A stretch of 64,000 bases of DNA from Clostridium sp. BJN0013 (GTDB lineage: Bacteria > Bacillota > Clostridia > Clostridiales > Clostridiaceae): NCBI RefSeq assembly GCF_040939125.1, contig NZ_CP162495.1:3224001-3288000 (forward strand), in the 5' to 3' direction. Each line of letters opens with the position of its first letter. Position 1 is the first letter of the stretch. The notes under the pieces are model-generated. The model was not told the DNA's origin, ran no database searches, and saw only the letters and a list, made by a program, of their open reading frames with translations. Below are positions 49,546 through 56,975 of the stretch, one piece after another. The position numbers were made by a program, and so were the translations under genes.

Positions 49546-50094
49546 TTACAATAAATATTGTAATAAATCTTTACTTGGTCCGGATATAACTTCACTATTT
49601 ACAAGCATTCCAGTTTCAAGTGAAATATTAACTCCAGCTTCTACTGCATTCTTAACTGCACTTACATCTCCTGTAAGAGTTACGAAGGACTTTCCTCCTA
49701 CTCCTACTCCCATTCTAACTTCTATAAGCTGTACATCTGCTGCTTTAGCTGCCGCATCTGCTGCAACTATACCTGTTGCTATACTGAAGAATTCCATAAC
49801 TCCTAAATCTTTTAATTGTGAAACACCTGTTGCTTCATTTATTGCAGGAATTACCTGTTCATGTACATTTGGAAGCAATAGTTTGTCTACTACATGCTGT
49901 CCTCCTATTTGTACTCCTGCTTCTATTGAAGCTGTAACAGCTCCTACATTTCCTGTAATTAATACAATGTATTTTCCTGGACAAACAGTCTTTGATAAAA
50001 GCAACTTTACTTCTGCAGCTTTTACCATGGCATCTGCTGTCTTCATTCCTCTTGCTATACTATTTAACTCTATCATTCCTATAGTTCTTACCAT
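49546..50094 (-). CDS. pduT: PduT-type double-BMC-domain shell protein, copy A1
   Basis: 182 residues, two BMC domains, cluster Cys in CPGKY. Protein-identical to copy A2 at offset 3,974. It follows pduS-A1 by 18 bases. The offset differs by 103 bases from that between the B copies because the A-to-B spacers differ in length. Confidence 0.95.
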   Translation of the reverse strand: MVRTIGMIELNSIARGMKTADAMVKAAEVKLLLSKTVCPGKYIVLITGNVGAVTASIEAGVQIGGQHVVDKLLLPNVHEQVIPAINEATGVSQLKDLGVMEFFSIATGIVAADAAAKAADVQLIEVRMGVGVGGKSFVTLTGDVSAVKNAVEAGVNISLETGMLVNSEVISGPSKDLLQYLL

Positions 50095-50111
50095 GATATC
50101 ACCTCAACTTT

Positions 50112-51440
50112 TTATATAGCCTTTATGACTACATTTTCATTTACTTCTATAACTTCGCCCTTAATGCTGGCATGTACATTTGTTCCCATTTTCCCTTCGT
50201 CTATTGCACCTACCATCTGTCCTACTTCTACTGTATCTCCTACAGAAACTATTGCTGTAGATGGTGCACCTATACCTTGTTTCAATGGAATACTTACCTG
50301 TCCTGGAACTAATTCTTCTCCCTCTTTAATTGCCTGTCCCTTATATTTATCCATCTTTAATCTTGCAATTAATCTACCTGTCGGGATTCTCTTTTCTTCT
50401 CTCATTATTCTGCCTTCAAAATGGTCTGTTTCATTCTTCCATTTTATACCCTTTGCCATCATCTGTGCTTTAACATATGCATTCATTCTCCTTGGGGATA
50501 ATCCCATAGGACATGCAAACATTTCACACACTCCACATTGACAACATATTATTGCTTCTTTTAGTGCTTCATTTCCTTCACTTAAAGCTATACCTCTCAT
50601 TATCTTATGTGGATGCATAGGATGTCCAATTAAAAATCTTGGACACATATCTGTACAATAATGACATTGTATACAGGATGATTTTGCCTTATTTATCATA
50701 TGGTCTATTGATATTGTTTCTTTTTGTGCTATAAGATGATTGCTTGGAATTACTATAATTCCTCCGTTAGTTTTTGTAATAACAGTGTCTTCTGCTTCCT
50801 CTTTTGAAAGCTTCTTTCCCATCATAGGTCCACCCATTACTACTATATAATCATCTACTGTAGTACCTCCACACTTGTCTATACATTCCATAACTTTTGT
50901 ACCTATTGGAACTTTTATAATAGCAGGGCTTCCTACTTCTCCTATAACAGTTACATACTTGTATGTAACCGGTTTATCATTAATAGCATCAGCAATATTG
51001 ACTACTGTACCTACATTTGATACCACTGCCCCTACGCTTGAAGGTATTGCTCCTGGTGGTATTGTCCTTCCTGTTACTTCATAAACCAATACTTGCTCAT
51101 CGCCTGCAGGATAAAAAGCTTCACTTAAAAATAACTCTACTGTTGAATTTAATTTGTCTATGGACTTTTTAAGTGCTTCTATTTCAGTATGATAAGCTGA
51201 TTTTAAGCCTATTACAGCATGTTCTGCTCCAATTGTTTCCCCTATTTTTTGTACAGTCTCTACTATCTGGTCACTATAGTTTCTCATCAAATATTTATCT
51301 GACTGCAGTAATGGTTCACATTCCAAACCATTTACTATGAAATATTCAACTTTGGTATTCAATTTTACATGAGTCGGAAATCCTGCTCCTCCAGCTCCTA
51401 TAATACCTGCATCTTTAATCTTTTTTAGTAAATCCATCAT
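50112..51440 (-). CDS. pduS: PduS-type RnfC-like flavin/iron-sulfur protein, copy A1
   Basis: 442 residues, first of the four-pair array in transcription order. Full motif set: GAGGAGFPTH, SLBB fold, CIQCHYCTDMCP, CCQCGVCEMFACP, C-terminal biotinyl-lipoyl-like barrel. RnfC/PduS proteins bind FMN and NADH in the N-terminal half and pass electrons to the clusters; PduS reduces cob(III)alamin in Salmonella. Upstream lies a 470-base gap with a pduO fossil. Confidence 0.94.
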   Translation of the reverse strand: MMDLLKKIKDAGIIGAGGAGFPTHVKLNTKVEYFIVNGLECEPLLQSDKYLMRNYSDQIVETVQKIGETIGAEHAVIGLKSAYHTEIEALKKSIDKLNSTVELFLSEAFYPAGDEQVLVYEVTGRTIPPGAIPSSVGAVVSNVGTVVNIADAINDKPVTYKYVTVIGEVGSPAIIKVPIGTKVMECIDKCGGTTVDDYIVVMGGPMMGKKLSKEEAEDTVITKTNGGIIVIPSNHLIAQKETISIDHMINKAKSSCIQCHYCTDMCPRFLIGHPMHPHKIMRGIALSEGNEALKEAIICCQCGVCEMFACPMGLSPRRMNAYVKAQMMAKGIKWKNETDHFEGRIMREEKRIPTGRLIARLKMDKYKGQAIKEGEELVPGQVSIPLKQGIGAPSTAIVSVGDTVEVGQMVGAIDEGKMGTNVHASIKGEVIEVNENVVIKAI

Positions 51441-51911
51441 TACACCTCTCTTCCCTCTAAAGTGTTGTAATATTTATATTACTATCTATGACATTATACT
51501 CCATTTTCTAAGCTCAGTAAAGAAATTTACAACTGTTAATCCTTTACTTATATTAGTGTCATAATATTATAAATATCATATAAACCTTCACTTGCAAATA
51601 CAATGGGTACATACAACAAAGAACCCTCTTAAAAAATAAATAACAACATATATTCTAATCATAAACAACATTATTTAAGAATATATTCACTAAAACCAAC
51701 TAAAGGAACTTGTACAAATCTTCATATTCCATATAAATCTTTGCCAAATCAATTTTAGAATTTCTACAATAATATTTTCGTAAACTGATAATTTTGATTC
51801 AATATTTGCTTTTTCTCACTTAACCAATTAAATTTGTACTTCTACTATCACCAATTTTAGTGCATACTTCATTTTTATTATCACATAAAATATTATTTTG
51901 AAAAGGATGCA
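51441..51911. other. Gap between eutN and the S/T array
   Basis: 470 bases without an intact gene. About 120 bases nearest eutN carry the pduO fossil; the rest is AT-rich with short open stretches such as DLAKIYMEYEDLYKFL that I could not assign. Confidence 0.6.
51750..51872 (-). pseudogene. Fossil of pduO (ATP:cob(I)alamin adenosyltransferase)
   Basis: Just after eutN, minus strand, an ATG AAG TAT is followed, with one frame change, by CTKIGDSRSTNLIG. That matches the N-terminal nucleotide loop of PduO-type adenosyltransferases (VYTKTGDKGETSLIGG pattern). Further on a second frame reads EKANIESKLSVYEN, similar to the RIEAYGTVDELN segment. In canonical operons pduO follows pduN, which supports the reading. 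Frameshifts and stops make it inactive. Confidence 0.62.
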
Positions 51912-52193
51912 TTAAATTAAACTTTCGTTCCACTCAACGGAATCTACAATTCCTACAATTGAAGCATCTGTTGGTATATCTATAGTATTACTTGCTTTTC
52001 TTGCTCCACTTCCTGTAACAACAATAACAATTTCGTTAATGCCGGCACCTACTGTATCTATAGCAACCATAGGTTCAGTTTGTATTATATTTTCTTTTTC
52101 ATCTAGTTTTTTAACTATTAGAAGTTTATTTCCTATGAGCTTTTCATGCTTCTGAGTAGAAACAACGTTTCCCACTACTTTAGCTAAAAACAT
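51912..52193 (-). CDS. pduN: EutN/PduN/CcmL-type pentameric vertex protein
   Basis: Caps the twelve vertices of the icosahedral shell. 93 residues, MFLAKVVGNVVSTQKHEKLIGNK start and VAIDTVGAGINEIVIVVTGSGAR are the family signature. AAGGAGAG before ATG. Intact, so a closed shell could be built with the BMC-H and BMC-T proteins here. Confidence 0.95.
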   Translation of the reverse strand: MFLAKVVGNVVSTQKHEKLIGNKLLIVKKLDEKENIIQTEPMVAIDTVGAGINEIVIVVTGSGARKASNTIDIPTDASIVGIVDSVEWNESLI

Positions 52194-52226
52194 ACTTACT
52201 CTCCTTTTCTTAAAGTTTTTCAGTTT

Positions 52227-53177
52227 CTAACAATACTTTACAGTTATACCGTTATTATCTATATAATCTTTTGCTAAAGGAGTTATTAAAGCACCTTGCT
52301 TTACATTAATTTCCTTACATCCGTGAGCATTTTTCGTAATATCTTTCATTGTTATAATCCCTGATAACATTCTTTTGTCTTCAATTGTTTTCAGTTCATT
52401 TGAACTCGAATCTGAAGATACTTTTGGAATCTCACAAACTGTCGGTGTGTCTTTTACTCTTTCTACAGTATTACTTGCTTGTTCTTGTACAGTATTGTTT
52501 ACTGGCTTTGTATTTCCTAATCTACTATTTATTTGTTTCTCTACTATAGCACTGATTAGATCTTCCATGCTTTCTTTATTCACAGGCTTACTCTTCTCGC
52601 TGCCATGTACAGTCCTGTGATTTATAAGAACACATTTTTCTTCTATTGCTTTCTTCAAGTTATTTCCTTCTACAAAATCAATTCCTAAACTACTCAAACT
52701 ATCCTTGTAATTCAATATAAATTTATTATATGCCTTATTTTTACTAAGTCCTAAAGACACATTTGTAGGATTTTCAGGATCAAAACTATCTGTTACTGCA
52801 ATTATTTCTTTACCCATCATAAGAGCTTCCGCTATACCTGTAGTAACCAAGTTATCTTGTATTCCAACTGCACATTTAGACAATGTATTCCTAGTCATTA
52901 CAGGTATTACTACTAAATCATCTGCTTTTGTAGCATTAGTCAATTCTTCTTTAGATTCTATCACCTTTCCCTTTAAACTACTAATGTAAACTTCTGGAAT
53001 AATGTTTTTGGCATTTTCTGTCATAACTATATCGTATTTTATAATGCCCATGGAAGAAAGAGATTCAAATATCTCTTTTAAGTTAACTTCTCCTCCAGAT
53101 ATAAACAAAAGTGCTCTTTTATTTAACATATTTACAATTTGAGTAACTATAGGTCTCAGTAAATCTTGAATATCCAT
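52227..53177 (-). CDS. Microcompartment-associated flavoprotein
   Basis: 316 residues. N-terminal amphipathic helix MDIQDLLRPIVTQIVNML looks like an encapsulation peptide. A flavoprotein (PF02441-like) fold covers about 22-190 (LLFISGGEVNLKEIF ... TAEALMMGKEIIAVTD). A charged, low-complexity linker follows, then a short C-terminal block (KEINVKQGALITPLAKDYI) that resembles tails found in EutQ/EutT-like and other BMC proteins. Homologues are common in glycyl-radical and Pdu-type loci; substrate unknown. 33 bases before eutN. Confidence 0.72.
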   Translation of the reverse strand: MDIQDLLRPIVTQIVNMLNKRALLFISGGEVNLKEIFESLSSMGIIKYDIVMTENAKNIIPEVYISSLKGKVIESKEELTNATKADDLVVIPVMTRNTLSKCAVGIQDNLVTTGIAEALMMGKEIIAVTDSFDPENPTNVSLGLSKNKAYNKFILNYKDSLSSLGIDFVEGNNLKKAIEEKCVLINHRTVHGSEKSKPVNKESMEDLISAIVEKQINSRLGNTKPVNNTVQEQASNTVERVKDTPTVCEIPKVSSDSSSNELKTIEDKRMLSGIITMKDITKNAHGCKEINVKQGALITPLAKDYIDNNGITVKYC

Positions 53178-53237
53178 TTACTCACCTCACTTATTTTTAA
53201 GTCATCTAACCCCTAGTCGCACTTTATAGAATACTTT

Positions 53238-54239
53238 CTAACTAAATTTAGTGTCATTCATAGCAATTCCCATAGGTGTTACTAAAAGGGGATCGTGTGG
53301 TTTAATAGTTTTTATACCTGTATACTTTTCAAATACCTTTTCTATATCTTTTAGACAACAGGTTCCTCCAACCAAATAAATTTCATTTACATTAAATCCC
53401 TTAATATGCTGAACAACTATATCTGCCATTTTTTCTACCACTGGCCTTACTAATGTAAACACTCTATTATAATTTTTCATATCAACTTTGTATTTCTCTG
53501 CCGATTCATAATCCATTTGAAGTGCTCCAGCTACAACTAAACTTAAATGATGTCCTCCAGTAGGTTCATCCGCTGAATACACTACTTCTCCATCTTGTAA
53601 TATGGATATTCCTGTAGTTCCGCCACCTACGTCTACCACTGCACCATTTTTTATTTTTAAGACTTCAGAAGCTGCAGTTGGTTCATCTACTACATTACTT
53701 ACTTGAAATTCTGCTGCTTCTACCACATTTTGAATAACCTTTGTATTCCCTGCACTTATTCCTGGTGGTATAGCCGTAGCAGCATATAATAATTCTCTGT
53801 TTAAAGTACCCTCCAATTTACCCTTTAACTTTCTAAGTATAGTTACGGCATTCAGATATTCAACAACTATACCATCTCTAACTACATTTGCAGAAAACAA
53901 CTCTCCTGCCACTGGTCTATTATTTTCATCTAATACTGCTACAACAATATTAGAAGTACCTAAATCTACTCCAACTTTCAATTTATCATCTTTACCTACT
54001 GCCCTAGGATTTTTCATAACTTTCTCCATATCCATTATGAATGCATTAGCATCATCTAATATACTTTTTTTAACTGGTTTTTTAGGTACATTTTCTTTTA
54101 CATCTTCTTTTTCAACTTCTTTTACATTTTCATTTGCAGCTTCTTTTTCTTTTGGAGTTTCTTTAGGCACATCACGTTTTAAAGATTTTTTAGGTGGATC
54201 ATTCACTCCTAATAAAATTTTTGAAAGCTTTCTTGCCAT
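53238..54239 (-). CDS. eutJ: EutJ-like actin/Hsp70-fold chaperone with extended N-terminus
   Basis: 333 residues. The ATPase domain starts at about residue 87 (KVGVDLGTSNIVVAVLDE), with DVGGGTTGISIL and YLVGGTCCLKDIE, as in EutJ (usual length about 280). The first 86 residues are Lys/Glu/Pro-rich and predicted to be disordered, not part of the usual family. Proposed role in BMC enzyme folding or reactivation. It lies between pduL and the flavoprotein gene, the place usually held by pduM/pduJ-type genes. Confidence 0.85.
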   Translation of the reverse strand: MARKLSKILLGVNDPPKKSLKRDVPKETPKEKEAANENVKEVEKEDVKENVPKKPVKKSILDDANAFIMDMEKVMKNPRAVGKDDKLKVGVDLGTSNIVVAVLDENNRPVAGELFSANVVRDGIVVEYLNAVTILRKLKGKLEGTLNRELLYAATAIPPGISAGNTKVIQNVVEAAEFQVSNVVDEPTAASEVLKIKNGAVVDVGGGTTGISILQDGEVVYSADEPTGGHHLSLVVAGALQMDYESAEKYKVDMKNYNRVFTLVRPVVEKMADIVVQHIKGFNVNEIYLVGGTCCLKDIEKVFEKYTGIKTIKPHDPLLVTPMGIAMNDTKFS

Positions 54240-54251
54240 ATCATCACCTGC

Positions 54252-54914
54252 TTATTTTAATATTCTAATTAAAGCATTATTTTTTATCTCACACGCATTA
54301 GCTTCATCTGTGTCTATATGGAACTCTAAAGCGGATGTATCAGTTACTCTAACTAAAACATTCTTAAAAATGACCCCTTTATCTCCCATAGTTTCTACCT
54401 TTACTAAATCTCCATCTTTCACTCCGTAAACTTTTGCCTGCTCCGGTAACATATGAACGTGTCTATTAGCACATATAACTCCATTCTTAAGAATTATTGA
54501 TCCCTTAGGCCCAATAACAGAAAGAGTCTCTGAACCTTTTAAATCTCCTGAATTTCTAACTGGTGCTTTTATACCAAGAGTACGTGAATCTGTTCTAGAA
54601 AGTTCAATTTGGCTGTAGCTTCTTATAGGTCCTAAAATTCTTACTTTAGGAAAGATAGCTTTTGCTCCTGCAATAGCAACAGTTTCATTTGCTGCGAACT
54701 GTCCTGGTTGCTTTACTGGACCTTTAACTGTTAATTCATATCCTTCACCAAATAAACATTCCAAATGCTCTTTAGTTAAATGGATGTGCCTATTAGATAT
54801 ACCTACAGGTATAGAAAATCCATCCTTATCAATTTCAGCTTTAGGTTCAGGCTTAGTTCCGGTTACAATTTTAGCTACTATATCTTGTATTAATTTTTCA
54901 TTTATTTCTACCAT
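54252..54914 (-). CDS. pduL: PduL-type phosphotransacylase
   Basis: Converts acyl-CoA to acyl-phosphate inside the compartment and recycles CoA. 220 residues. N-terminal helix [17 protein letters not shown] is an encapsulation-peptide type. Zinc ligands in SNRHIHL, ANRHVHM and [12 protein letters not shown] are all present. With pduP lost, its acyl-CoA source in this operon is unclear. Six bases after pduK, tight coupling. Confidence 0.95.
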   Translation of the reverse strand: MVEINEKLIQDIVAKIVTGTKPEPKAEIDKDGFSIPVGISNRHIHLTKEHLECLFGEGYELTVKGPVKQPGQFAANETVAIAGAKAIFPKVRILGPIRSYSQIELSRTDSRTLGIKAPVRNSGDLKGSETLSVIGPKGSIILKNGVICANRHVHMLPEQAKVYGVKDGDLVKVETMGDKGVIFKNVLVRVTDTSALEFHIDTDEANACEIKNNALIRILK

Positions 54915-54920
54915 AATTCA

Positions 54921-55877
54921 TCACTTTCCCATCTTTTTATAATGAAGGCATAAATGCCTTGGCTGTCCTTTTCTCCTAGGGCATGCAGGATCACGACATA
55001 TATTACATACTTCATTATCTTTAGCATTCTTTTTTGAAGAAACATGATTTTCTGCTTTAGCTTTATCTTTTTTAGTAGTTACTTCTGCATCTTTTTCCTT
55101 TGCTTCTTCATTAGAATTATTATTATTTGGCTCCATGCTTTCTTTAAGAGTCAAACTTTCTTCTGTGTTCTCAACTTTTTCTTTATCTGACTCTACATCT
55201 TTTTCAGGAGTTAAATCTTTTTCCAATTCTATATCTTTCTCAAGAGCTAAATCTTCTGGCTCTTTAGTTTCTTTTGGAGTTGAGTCCTCTTTTGATTCTT
55301 CAGCTTCTTCTGGAGCCGAACCTTCTTCTGATTTTTCAGTTTCCTCTGGAGCTGAATTCTCTTTTGATTCTTCAGCTTTTTCTGGAGCCGAACCTTCTTC
55401 TGATTTTTCAGTTTCTTCTGAAACTGAATCTTCTTCTAATTTTTCAGTTTCCTCTGGAGCTGAATTCTCTTTTGGTTCTTCAGCTTCTTCTGGAATCAAA
55501 TCCTTTTCTGATTCTAAATTTTTTTCAGAAACTAAAGTTTCTTGTGCTTCTTTATCACAAATTAAATTTTCCTCTGGTTCTGTATTTTTAATTCCTACTG
55601 TTGAATTAGATTCTATAATCTTGTGTAAATTCTGTGCAGGTCTTGGTATAACAAGAGTTCCAACTACGGTACCTATTCTTTCTGCACTTACTTTTCCTGC
55701 ATCAATGGCAGCTTTAACCGCTCCTACGTCACCTTCTATTTTAATTGCTACAAGTCCACCTGTTGTCAACTCATAACCTATAAGGGTTACATTAGCCGAT
55801 TTCACACAACTATCTGCAGCTTCTACTGCTGCAGTCATTCCAATAGTTTCAATAACACCAATAGCTTCTCCATTCAT
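54921..55877 (-). CDS. pduK: PduK-type BMC shell protein with long acidic linker and C-terminal FeS-type motif
   Basis: About 318 residues from the ATG at 55877, six bases after GGGGGG; the TTG at 55880 is less likely. BMC domain about 1-90 (IGVIETIGMTAAVEAADSCV), then roughly 180 residues of imperfect Glu/Ser/Lys/Pro repeats (units like EETEKSEEGSAPE), and a tail CNICRDPACPRRKGQPRHLC with four cysteines, as in PduK. Typical PduK is about 160 residues, so the linker is doubled. Repeats are likely to vary in length between strains. Confidence 0.92.
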   Translation of the reverse strand: MNGEAIGVIETIGMTAAVEAADSCVKSANVTLIGYELTTGGLVAIKIEGDVGAVKAAIDAGKVSAERIGTVVGTLVIPRPAQNLHKIIESNSTVGIKNTEPEENLICDKEAQETLVSEKNLESEKDLIPEEAEEPKENSAPEETEKLEEDSVSEETEKSEEGSAPEKAEESKENSAPEETEKSEEGSAPEEAEESKEDSTPKETKEPEDLALEKDIELEKDLTPEKDVESDKEKVENTEESLTLKESMEPNNNNSNEEAKEKDAEVTTKKDKAKAENHVSSKKNAKDNEVCNICRDPACPRRKGQPRHLCLHYKKMGK

Positions 55878-56319
55878 CAAAATCCCCCCCTTGCTACATT
55901 ATGGAGTTAATGCATAAATTTTAGAGAATAATTAAACTTCTTAAAAATATAAATGACTACAGAACTACTTTGTCCGTTGTTCTAATTTCTCATTACTTGC
56001 ACTATAAATTGATCTCAAAGGTATAACTTTATAGAATCTTGAAGCGTTACACCCAATTATTCTATACCTACTTTATTCTTTCATAAATATCTAGAGTCCT
56101 TTATTAATAAGAGGGTGATTTTCTTTAAGTTTATAGCGATGAAGTACTGCTCCTATCGTTTTCAATCGCACTAGCTGTCTCCATTATAGATTTTTTCTGA
56201 AGCTTTACAGGCAAACTTATCTATTTTATTATAACCAAAAGCTACATTTTTAAATTGACATTATGCTACAACTTACCTCACTATATCTGGTATTTAAAAT
56301 TTAAACACTCTCTTAAAAT
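55878..56319. other. Gap between pduE and pduK
   Basis: 442 bases with no intact gene; holds the pduH fossil (55975-56250) and nothing readable of pduG, which in canonical operons lies between pduE and pduH. Confidence 0.7.
55975..56250 (-). pseudogene. Fossil of pduH (small subunit of diol dehydratase reactivase)
   Basis: The minus strand reads, in shifting frames, KFACKASEKIYNGDS, then SAIENDRSS, then AVLHRYKLKENHPL, then GCNASRFYKVIPLRS. These match in order the known PduH/DdrB pattern (x-A-x-S...GIGI-D...VVLH-x-x-LP-x-x-PLF ... G-x-NAAR-x-VKGIPF). The match GxNAxRxxKxIPxR near the end is the most specific. Several stops and frame changes show it is dead. Position after pduE and before pduK fits canonical order. 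Confidence 0.72.
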
Positions 56320-56850
56320 CTACAATTTTATCATATTCCTTTTTTCATATGATTCAATCGCTTCCCTAACAAGCTCAGCATTTAATTTAGCATTATACTT
56401 ACTTTCAAGTTCGTCTGCTATTTCAATTAATTGCTGTTTTGTAGATTTATGAGGTTTTAAAGCATTATAAATTTCTACCACCCTATCATCTGGAACTACG
56501 GTAAGTTCAGCTGCTCTCATAAGATTTGCTGCAAGTTGAATATTACCTACAGATTCCGCTATTTGAGCCTGATATAAAAGTGTTTTTTTATTTATCTTAA
56601 CATCATCTAAAGTTATTTTTCCACTTAACACATTTTCTAAGCTTATATCATTTATAGCTTTACCTGTACTTGTCTTTATAAGATCCGGTCTCTTTTTACC
56701 TAGGGGATAATCTTTTTTATTTACAACTTCACAAGATTTTCTACCACCATGAATTTCTTCAGATTTATATTTCTGTTGATTATTTTGAATAGATTCCATA
56801 CTTTTCAAAACTTCTTTAACTATTTGTTCTATTAAATCATTACTGCTCAT
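56320..56850 (-). CDS. pduE: Diol/glycerol dehydratase small subunit PduE
   Basis: Gamma subunit of the adenosylcobalamin-dependent dehydratase. About 176 residues from the ATG at 56850, after GGAGTGGAGCT; the in-frame start at 56868 lies ahead of that site. N-terminal helix MSSNDLIEQIVKEVLKSM is of encapsulation-peptide type. Core DYPLGKKRPDLIKTSTGKAI and LMRAAELTVVPDDRVVEIY are PduE signatures. Normally preceded by pduD, which is missing here. Confidence 0.92.
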   Translation of the reverse strand: MSSNDLIEQIVKEVLKSMESIQNNQQKYKSEEIHGGRKSCEVVNKKDYPLGKKRPDLIKTSTGKAINDISLENVLSGKITLDDVKINKKTLLYQAQIAESVGNIQLAANLMRAAELTVVPDDRVVEIYNALKPHKSTKQQLIEIADELESKYNAKLNAELVREAIESYEKRNMIKL

Positions 56851-56879
56851 AGCTCCACTCCTATTCAAAATTTACTCAT

Positions 56880-56975
56880 AATGTTTTTCAATCTGAAAAT
56901 TTTTGTATACTTAATGGCTACTTGTGAAAATAGTTTTAAAACTATAACATAAATTAAGATAAATAATTAATATTT
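56880..56975 (-). pseudogene. Possible scar of pduD (medium subunit) between pduC and pduE
   Basis: Only about 120 bases separate the pduC stop and the pduE start, where a gene of about 670 bases is expected. One frame reads VAIKYTKIFRLKN, weakly like the C-terminal LHIKETKYVVTGKN of medium subunits. Too short to be sure; the absence of pduD itself is certain in this window. Confidence 0.4.

Noticed and set aside
50125-50541. Plus-strand open frames opposite the pduS genes (four related copies)
   Set aside because: They recur only because the minus-strand genes are duplicated; no start signals and no recognisable protein.
43456-51440. Large direct repeats that could suggest a CRISPR array or transposon
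   Set aside because: The repeats are whole pduS/pduT genes; there are no short spaced repeats, transposase or terminal repeats.
55135-55776. Long plus-strand open frame (213 codons) opposite pduK
   Set aside because: It is the mirror of the low-complexity acidic repeats of PduK, has a Ser/Phe-rich repetitive product, and no ribosome-binding site.
55900-56250. Transposase fragment as explanation for the pduE-pduK gap
   Set aside because: The ordered PduH-like blocks and the canonical position explain it better.
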